Source: DATLFP01 sp035540955 (lineage in GTDB: Bacteria; Actinomycetota; Acidimicrobiia; Acidimicrobiales; CADCSY01). From it: DNA of 7,002 nucleotides. The translations under genes were made by a program, and so were the position numbers. The notes beneath the pieces were generated by a model. It worked only from the letters and a program-made list of their open reading frames with translations, made no database searches and was not told the origin of the DNA. Location: the NCBI GenBank assembly GCA_035540955.1, contig DATLFP010000156.1:1-7002 (forward strand), in the 5' to 3' direction. Shown here in pieces: positions 1-4,952 of the stretch. How positions within the stretch are numbered: position 1 is the first letter of the stretch; each line of letters starts with the position of its first letter.

Positions 1-1097
1 ACGTGGGCCTGGGCGACGGCGGCGGGGCGGTGGGTGGCGACGGCCGTCGCCTTCGGCGGCGGGAGGGGCAGGTGGCGGAGGGCGGCGGCGAGCGCCTCAG
101 GGTTGCCGGGGGGCACGAGGATGCCGTCGTCGCCGTCGACCACGGTCTCCACCAACCCACCCGTCCCGCTGGCGATCACCGGCCGCCCCACCGCGAGCGC
201 CTCCAGGGCGACGATGCCGAGACCCTCGCGGAGACTGGGCACCACGAGGGCGTGGGCGCCGGCCAGCGTCGCCGCGATCTCCGACCGGGGCCGGGCGCCG
301 TGGAAGCGCACGTGCAGGCCCGACGCCGCCGCCTCGAGCTCGGCCCGGGCCGGGCCGTCGCCGAACACGTCGAGCTCGACGTCGACGTCGAGCAGGCGGA
401 TGGCGTCGAGCAGCACGGCGAAGCCCTTCTCCCGCGCCAGCCGGCCCACGCACACCAGCCGCAGCGGAGGTGGGTCGGCCACCGCCGCCACCTCGTCGGG
501 CACCGGCATCTGCACCGGCATCCGCAGGACGACGACCTTGGCGGGATCGACGTTCAGGAGGTCGATCACCTCGCGCCGCAGCGAGTCGCTCACCACCCCG
601 ATCACGCGCGCCCGCCGCAGCGTCAGCCGCGCCAGCTTGCGGAGTCCGGGGCGCTCCGCGATGTGCACGTCGCTGCCATGCAGCGTGATCACCAGCGGCA
701 CGCCGGTGAGCAGCGACGCGATGGCGCCCATCACCCCACCCGGGAACCACCAGTGGGCGTGCACCACGTCGGGCCGCAACCGCCGCGTCGCCGCCACCGA
801 CGCCCGCAGGTAGGCGAGCAGGAACGGCGGCACCAGCAGCATCCGCGACGGGTACCGCAGCGCGGCGAGGATCCCGCCCCGGTGGGTGAGGACCTCCAAG
901 CGCGCCGGGGCATAGCGGAACCGCTCGACGTGCACGCCGTCGAGCACCTCGCGCGTCGCCGCCCCGGCGTCGTGGGGCGCCACCACCGTGACGTCGACAC
1001 CCTGCTCGGCGATGGTGGCGGCGATGTCGAGGATGAAGATCCCCGAGACGTCACCGGCCCGCCGGGGGAACGACGATGTGAGCTGCAGGACCTGCAC
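1..1097 (-). CDS. GT4-family glycosyltransferase (GT-B fold), 3' end cut by window edge
   Basis: Predicted cytoplasmic retaining glycosyltransferase that moves a sugar from a nucleotide-sugar donor to a glycan or lipid acceptor; donor and acceptor cannot be read from the sequence. The 365 visible residues begin with the first Rossmann strand (VQVLQLTSSFPR) followed by a Gly-rich loop. Next come the N-domain acceptor-side motifs HAHWWFPGG (113-121) and HGSDV (140-144). The C-domain has GRLAREKGF (218-226), with the Arg219/Lys224 pair that usually contacts donor phosphates. The GT4 signature REGLGIVALE gives a Glu291-x7-Glu299 pair, followed by the usual GTGG...DG.dGilVPPGNP segment. GT4 proteins usually have about 370-400 residues, so only a short C-terminal helix should be missing. 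The GTG at 1097 is chosen because it immediately precedes the first beta strand and no usable start lies upstream. There is no Shine-Dalgarno. It diverges from the pyruvyl transferase gene across 23 bases. The family call is firm; specificity is unknown. Confidence 0.93.
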   Translation of the reverse strand, partial: MQVLQLTSSFPRRAGDVSGIFILDIAATIAEQGVDVTVVAPHDAGAATREVLDGVHVERFRYAPARLEVLTHRGGILAALRYPSRMLLVPPFLLAYLRASVAATRRLRPDVVHAHWWFPGGVMGAIASLLTGVPLVITLHGSDVHIAERPGLRKLARLTLRRARVIGVVSDSLRREVIDLLNVDPAKVVVLRMPVQMPVPDEVAAVADPPPLRLVCVGRLAREKGFAVLLDAIRLLDVDVELDVFGDGPARAELEAAASGLHVRFHGARPRSEIAATLAGAHALVVPSLREGLGIVALEALAVGRPVIASGTGGLVETVVDGDDGILVPPGNPEALAAALRHLPLPPPKATAVATHRPAAVAQAH

Positions 1098-1104
1098 GGT
1101 GGGA

Positions 1105-1110
1105 ACCGTA
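1105..1110 (-). promoter_or_regulatory. -10-like hexamer TACGGT for the GT4 gene (leaderless)
   Basis: The minus strand reads TACGGT, matching the actinobacterial TANNNT -10 pattern, with its last T 7 bases before the GTG at 1097. No Shine-Dalgarno lies between them, so the transcript probably starts at or one base before the start codon. Its first two bases (TA) are the complement of the first two bases of the plus-strand -10 at 1109. No convincing -35 is visible. This is pattern-based inference. Confidence 0.45.
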
Positions 1111-1114
1111 GATT
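1109..1114 (+). promoter_or_regulatory. -10-like hexamer TAGATT for the pyruvyl transferase/FrhB operon (leaderless)
   Basis: TAGATT matches TANNNT. It ends 6 bases before the GTG at 1121, so with canonical spacing (-12 to -7) the transcription start would be the G of the start codon. The hexamer also contains an in-frame TAG (1109-1111), which prevents any longer upstream start. No ribosome binding site precedes the GTG. The -35 region lies inside the GT4 gene and is not recognisable. Confidence 0.55.
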
Positions 1115-1120
1115 GCCGGA

Positions 1121-2338
1121 GTGCCCGAGACCCGCGTCGCCATCCTCGGGGCCGCGTTCTCGGCCAACCGCGGTGCGGCGTCGATGCTCCAGGCGGTGAT
1201 CGACAACCTGCCCGACCGGCTGGGCCCGTGCCGGTTCTCGGTGCTCACGACCTACCCGGCCGACGACCGGGTCGAGGCCGGCGAGGTGCCGTCGGTGACG
1301 GTGGTCTCGGCGCGTCCGGTCGAGCTCGCCCTGCTGCTCTGGCCACTCGCGCTGCTGGCGGCCGGCCTGCGCCGGGTGCGGCTGCCGTGGCGGTGGCTGT
1401 GCCGGCCCCCCGCCCTGCGCCACCTGCGCGACGCCGACGTGGTCGTGGACGTCGCCGGCATCTCCTTCGCCGACGGTCGCGGCGCGCCGATCGTGATCTA
1501 CAACGCGCTGATGACCTCGCTCCCCCTCCTCCTCGGTCGACCCACGGTCAAGGCGTCCCAGGCGATGGGGCCGTTCCGCTCCCGCCTCAACCGCACGCTC
1601 GCCCGCCTCGTGCTCCCCCGCCTGCGCGCCGTGTGCGCGCGCGGCGCGGCCACCGAGCGCCACCTCGCGGAGCTGGGACTCACCAACGTCGAGCCCGCCG
1701 CCGACCTCGCGTTCACGATGCACATGCCGGCCGACGCGGTCGTGACCAACGCGCGGCCGACCGTCGGCCTGGCGCCGAGCGCGGTGGTGAAGGGATACTG
1801 CGACCGGGCCGGCGTCGACTACGTCGCCCTGTTCGCCGGCCTCGCCGACCGCATCCTCGACAGCGGCCGCGACGTCGTGGTGTTCCCCCACTCGTCGCGA
1901 CGCAGAGTGACCGGGGGGCGCATGGACGACCGACCGGTGACGCGCGCCGTGCACGAGCGGTGCCCCCGCGCCCGGCTGGTCGACGACCCGCTCGGGCCGG
2001 TCGCCCTGCGCGGCCTCATCGCCGGGTTCGACCTGCTCGTGACCTCGCGGTTCCACGCCATGATCTCGGCCCTGGCCACCACCACACCCGTGCTCGTCGT
2101 CGGCTGGAGCCACAAGTACGACGAGGTCCTCGCCGAGATCGGCGTCGAGGGCTGCGCCGTCGACTGGTCGGCGACCGGGGCCGACTCGCTCGCGGCGCGC
2201 GCCGTCGCCCTGCTCGACGACGCACCCGCGGTGCGGGCCACCATCGAGCGGGCACTGCCGGCGGTGACGGCGCGGTCGGCCCGCAACTACGAGGTGATCG
2301 CGTCAGCGGCGCGGAAGGGGGGCACGGCGTGCACGTGA
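1121..2338 (+). CDS. Polysaccharide pyruvyl transferase family protein
   Basis: Member of the polysaccharide pyruvyl transferase family (CsaB/WcaK/ExoV/Pvg1 type). Characterised members transfer an enolpyruvyl or pyruvyl group from phosphoenolpyruvate to a sugar, commonly forming a ketal that adds negative charge to a cell-surface glycan. The 405 residues show the N-terminal GAAFSANRGAASML loop (10-23), a hydrophobic stretch (69-83), DVVVDVAGISFADG (106-119), SQAMGPF (146-152), the DLAF strand (195-198), FPHSS (255-259), the conserved SRFHAMISAL segment (309-318) with Arg310 and His312, and GWSHKYDEVL (328-337). Length and motif order fit a complete two-domain GT-B-like protein. GTG 1121 is forced by an in-frame TAG just upstream. 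The stop overlaps the next gene by 10 bases, so the two are probably co-translated. Some family members have no proven pyruvylation activity, so the acceptor and even the exact reaction are inference. Confidence 0.92.
   Translation: MPETRVAILGAAFSANRGAASMLQAVIDNLPDRLGPCRFSVLTTYPADDRVEAGEVPSVTVVSARPVELALLLWPLALLAAGLRRVRLPWRWLCRPPALRHLRDADVVVDVAGISFADGRGAPIVIYNALMTSLPLLLGRPTVKASQAMGPFRSRLNRTLARLVLPRLRAVCARGAATERHLAELGLTNVEPAADLAFTMHMPADAVVTNARPTVGLAPSAVVKGYCDRAGVDYVALFAGLADRILDSGRDVVVFPHSSRRRVTGGRMDDRPVTRAVHERCPRARLVDDPLGPVALRGLIAGFDLLVTSRFHAMISALATTTPVLVVGWSHKYDEVLAEIGVEGCAVDWSATGADSLAARAVALLDDAPAVRATIERALPAVTARSARNYEVIASAARKGGTACT
2315..2321 (+). promoter_or_regulatory. Shine-Dalgarno AAGGGGG deciding the FrhB-like start
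   Basis: AAGGGGG differs from AAGGAGG at one base. It sits 7 bases before the GTG at 2329 but 13 before the alternative in-frame GTG at 2335, so it favours 2329. It is the only clear ribosome binding site in the window and lies inside the end of the pyruvyl transferase gene, as expected for the second gene of an operon. Confidence 0.6.
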
Positions 2339-3681
2339 GCAACGACCTCTCCGGCGTGCTCGCCGAGAGCCTGTGCATCGGGTGCGGCGCGTGCGCCGCC
2401 GTCGACCCGACCGTCGAGCTGCGCCTCGACCCCCGGAAGCTCATCTACGAGCCGAGCCACGCGAGCGGACCGGAGGCTGCCGCCGTATGCCCCGCGGTGC
2501 AGGTCGACTTCGCCGGGCTGCAGGTGAAGCTGTTCCCCGACCAGGAGCCCGGCGAGTACGGCGTCGTCCATTCGGTGATGCTGGCCCAGAGCACCGACCT
2601 CGATCGCAACATGAAGGCGAGCTCGGGCGGTCTCATCAAGGAGCTGCTGCGCCATCACCTGGCCCAACCCGACATCGACGGCGCCATCGCCCTCTCGCAC
2701 GTGGGCGGGCTCGACTTCCAGCCGCGGCTGCTGACCGACCCCGACGAGGTCGACACGCTGCCCGGCTCGATCTACCACAACCTCGCGCAGCCCCGAGCGA
2801 TCGAGCTGCTCGAGCAGCACGAGGGGCGCTTCGTGCTCGTCGCCATCCCGTGCCAGCTCGAGGGCATCTGGCAGTACGTGTTCACCCACGCGCCCCACCT
2901 GCGGGAGCGGATCCACTCGACCATCGGCCTGCTGTGCGGCTGGCAGTACAGCCACCACGCGCTGAAGGCGATCTGCGCGTTCAAGGGTGTCGACTTCGAC
3001 GCCATCACCGATGTGTCGTACCGCGGCGGCGGCCCCGTCGGGAAGCTGCGGATCACCACCCCGGAGAAGGAGGTGGCGGTGAGCCGGCGCGTCGACTTCG
3101 GCTACCAGGTCGCGTTCGACCGCTCGTTCAACACGCCCCGCTGCCACCACTGCATCAACCACAGCAACTTCCTCGCCGACATCGTCGTGGGCGACGCGTG
3201 GCTGCCCAGCACGGTGATGACGAAGACCGGCATCAGCCTGCTCGTGAACCGCACCGCCGCCGCCGACGCCACCGTGCGCGCCCTCGCCGACGCCGGCCGG
3301 CTGAAGCTCGCCGACGTGACCCTCGAGGAGATCAAGGAGAGCCAGACCCGCCGGGTCGTGTTCGGCGACTTCGCGTACGCGTACACCGAGCACGTCGAGC
3401 GCCTCGGCCACCACGTGCCCCACATGACCGGCCCCAACCGCGACGCGGCCCGGCTGTCACCCGAGAAGGACGTGGCCTTCTTCCGCCGCGAGCTGGAGCG
3501 CAAGCTCGAGCTGCAGCGGGCCGGCCGCTACCGCTACCTGTGGTGGCGCAAGGCGACGAAGGAGCTGCGCCGCTTCCTCGCTCGCTACCTCGAGTGGTTC
3601 CTCGTGCGGGTGGTGAAGATCAAGAGCCTCCTCGGCCGCCGCCAGGAGGTCTCCAAGGAGAAGATCTCGATCTTCCGGTAG
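2329..3681 (+). CDS. Coenzyme F420 hydrogenase/dehydrogenase beta subunit (FrhB/FdhB) family protein
   Basis: Predicted iron-sulfur flavoprotein. Characterised relatives (FrhB, FdhB, 7-hydroxymethyl-chlorophyll reductase) pass electrons between Fe-S clusters, FAD and an acceptor such as F420; the substrate here is unknown. The 450 residues begin with a ferredoxin-like CIGCGAC (Cys16, 19, 22) and a fourth Cys54-Pro55, enough for one 4Fe-4S cluster. The FrhB N-domain follows: KASSGG (96-101), GSIYHN (146-151) and PCQLEG around Cys175. The C-domain has Cys203, DVSYRGGG (228-235), the CHHC pair Cys272/Cys275 and LADIVVGDAW (282-291). The last ~70 residues form a basic, aromatic, helix-prone tail (RYRYLWWRK at 400-408) that could touch the membrane. 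No hydrogenase or formate dehydrogenase partner lies nearby; its partner is the overlapping pyruvyl transferase gene. GTG 2329 is preferred because of its Shine-Dalgarno; GTG 2335 (GTGA overlap) is the alternative. The open frame continues upstream but is only a shadow of the preceding gene. Confidence 0.92.
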   Translation: MHVSNDLSGVLAESLCIGCGACAAVDPTVELRLDPRKLIYEPSHASGPEAAAVCPAVQVDFAGLQVKLFPDQEPGEYGVVHSVMLAQSTDLDRNMKASSGGLIKELLRHHLAQPDIDGAIALSHVGGLDFQPRLLTDPDEVDTLPGSIYHNLAQPRAIELLEQHEGRFVLVAIPCQLEGIWQYVFTHAPHLRERIHSTIGLLCGWQYSHHALKAICAFKGVDFDAITDVSYRGGGPVGKLRITTPEKEVAVSRRVDFGYQVAFDRSFNTPRCHHCINHSNFLADIVVGDAWLPSTVMTKTGISLLVNRTAAADATVRALADAGRLKLADVTLEEIKESQTRRVVFGDFAYAYTEHVERLGHHVPHMTGPNRDAARLSPEKDVAFFRRELERKLELQRAGRYRYLWWRKATKELRRFLARYLEWFLVRVVKIKSLLGRRQEVSKEKISIFR

Positions 3682-3690
3682 CGCCGGAGG
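3672..3690 (+). terminator. GC-rich hairpin over the FrhB-like stop codon, possible terminator
   Basis: Bases 3672-3678 (CTTCCGG) can pair with 3684-3690 (CCGGAGG) as a 7-bp stem with one G-U wobble and a 5-base loop that contains the TAG stop. No T-tract follows, so this is not a canonical intrinsic terminator. Read from the minus strand it lies about 25 bases past the lipoprotein stop, so it might act for both converging operons. GC-rich DNA produces such stems by chance. Confidence 0.3.
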
Positions 3691-3714
3691 TGCGCCGCGG
3701 AGGGACGCGTCGCG

Positions 3715-4026
3715 TCAGTCGCCGGGTTGCCAGCAGCGGTCGATGCCGAGGGCCAGCGCCTCCTGCAGCGCCGACGGCAGCTCGCCGTCGGCCACGCTCG
3801 CCCGCTGCGCCTCCTCGAGCTCGTCGTCGTCGAGCTCCTCGAAGACGACGGCGGCCACGCAGTCGGCGGTCTCCTGGTCGAGCAGGTCGGCGTCGACGAG
3901 CTCACGGGCGAGGTTGGCCTCGGTCAGCTCGGCGTCGTCGCCGCTGCACGCCCCGAGCGCGATCCCGAGGGCGAGCGCCGCAGCGAGGAGGGTGGTGCGG
4001 CGCACTCGGGCTCCCTTCGTCGTCAT
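3715..4026 (-). CDS. Small secreted lipoprotein of unknown function
   Basis: A 103-residue protein with a typical lipoprotein signal: basic start (MTTKGARVRR, 1-10), hydrophobic core (11-24) and lipobox LGAC (24-27), so Cys27 should be lipidated and the mature protein anchored outside the membrane. The mature part is only about 77 residues, strongly acidic (EELDDDELEE, 63-72), predicted helical, and has two cysteines, Cys56 and Cys98, that could form a disulfide. I recognise no catalytic motif or named family; similar short acidic lipoproteins with a late Cys are common in actinobacteria. The ATG at 4026 overlaps the TGA of the UPF0104 gene (ATGA), which fixes the start and suggests translational coupling, since there is no good Shine-Dalgarno. 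A GTG at codon 8 is a less likely start. Its operon position suggests a role with the two membrane proteins upstream, but that is inference. Confidence 0.78.
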   Translation of the reverse strand: MTTKGARVRRTTLLAAALALGIALGACSGDDAELTEANLARELVDADLLDQETADCVAAVVFEELDDDELEEAQRASVADGELPSALQEALALGIDRCWQPGD

Positions 4027-4952
4027 CGGTCCGGGCGCCGCGCACCGTATCGAGCGCGCATCACCACCGACGCGCCGAGGGCGCCGGCGGCGTCGACGAG
4101 CATGAACACCAGGCGCGACACGACGGCGACGGTGGCGCCGATCCCGGTGTCGAGCGAGACGGCAGTGGCGGTGAAGGCGAGCTCGCGGACGCCGATGCCG
4201 CCGGGGACCGGCACGACCACGAAGCCCACGACCCACGACAGCACGCTCGGGACCATCAGCTCGGCCCAGCCGGCGCCGGGATCGAACGCCCGGGCGACGA
4301 GCCAGGTGGCCGTCCCGATCACGAGCCACGCCGGCGCGTGGCGGAGCAGGAGCAGCACCGAGTCGCGCCACGCGGGGATCACCACGTCGACCGGGCGGCG
4401 GGCGATCCGCTCGACGGCGCGCCGGCCCCGCGCCAGCACCGCCGGGTGCAGGACGCCGACGCCGGCGGGCAGGAGGAGCAGCAGCCACCACGCGTCGCCG
4501 ACGCCGTTGCGGCCGGCCACCGGCAGGAAGCCGATCACGACGAGGATGGCCGCCAGGTACGTCGCGCCGAGGGTGAGAACGACGCTGCCGTAGGCCGCGG
4601 CCCGGTCGACGCCACCGCGACGGGCCAGCTCGGAGCGGCCGACGATCGGCCACAGCGTGCCCGGCACGTACTTGCCGAGCTGGCCGAGGAAGTACCAGCA
4701 CAGCGTCTCGCCGAGGCGGGGCCGGGCCCCGAGCAGCTGCATCGACCGGCGCCACGGGACGCCCACCAACGTCATCCCCGCCAACGCCACCGGCACCGAC
4801 GCCACCAGCCAGCCGATCCCGGCGCCGGCGATGGCGTCGCGCGAGTCGTCGTAGCCGTCGACGATCGCCCGGATCACGAACGCGCCGCCGGCGACGGCGA
4901 TGAGCAGGCCGGCCGCCGTCGACAGCGCCGCCCAGCGCGACCGGCGGTTCAT
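4023..4952 (-). CDS. Flippase-like UPF0104 / lysylphosphatidylglycerol synthase transmembrane family protein
   Basis: A 309-residue multi-pass membrane protein of the UPF0104 family, which includes the transmembrane half of MprF and the archaeal AglD C-terminal region. Members are linked to moving or presenting lipid-linked substrates; a transport role here is inference. About seven to eight hydrophobic segments are visible, roughly at 7-30, 46-65, 118-142, 153-170, 205-221, 232-250 and 270-297. Family hallmarks are QLGKYVPGTLWPIVGR (91-106) and PVPGGIGVRE (248-257), with a conserved-type Arg280 before the last helix. There is no attached synthase or glycosyltransferase domain. The ATG at 4952 overlaps the TGA of the upstream GT-C-like gene (ATGA), and its own TGA overlaps the lipoprotein ATG, so all three are probably translated together. 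No strong Shine-Dalgarno is visible. The family assignment is secure; the substrate is unknown. Confidence 0.87.
   Translation of the reverse strand: MNRRSRWAALSTAAGLLIAVAGGAFVIRAIVDGYDDSRDAIAGAGIGWLVASVPVALAGMTLVGVPWRRSMQLLGARPRLGETLCWYFLGQLGKYVPGTLWPIVGRSELARRGGVDRAAAYGSVVLTLGATYLAAILVVIGFLPVAGRNGVGDAWWLLLLLPAGVGVLHPAVLARGRRAVERIARRPVDVVIPAWRDSVLLLLRHAPAWLVIGTATWLVARAFDPGAGWAELMVPSVLSWVVGFVVVPVPGGIGVRELAFTATAVSLDTGIGATVAVVSRLVFMLVDAAGALGASVVMRARYGARRPDR

Noticed and set aside
1084..1089. Possible -35 box (TGCAGG) for the plus-strand promoter
   Set aside because: Poor match to TTGACA with a 19-base spacer inside coding sequence; not better than chance.
3..1199. Plus-strand open frame opposite the GT4 gene
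   Set aside because: His/Arg/Gly-rich antisense translation without motifs, opposite a gene with intact GT4 signature residues.
731..2113. Long open frame on the minus strand spanning the GT4 start and most of the pyruvyl transferase gene
   Set aside because: Low-complexity His/Arg/Gly/Asp-rich translation with no family motif; it overlaps two genes with clear families and is a by-product of the high GC content.
988..2328. Upstream extension of the FrhB-like reading frame through the pyruvyl transferase gene
   Set aside because: The extension is Arg/Pro low-complexity sequence out of frame with the pyruvyl transferase. The true N-terminus is set by the Fe-S motif and the Shine-Dalgarno at 2315-2321.
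2287..3423. Long minus-strand open frame opposite the FrhB-like gene
   Set aside because: It is the antisense mirror of a well-supported gene. Its composition reflects codon-position complementarity and it shows no domain.
4027..4755. N-terminal extension of the lipoprotein frame to 4755
   Set aside because: It would bury the lipobox signal peptide inside a low-complexity Arg/Pro protein; the ATG at 4026 gives a textbook lipoprotein signal.
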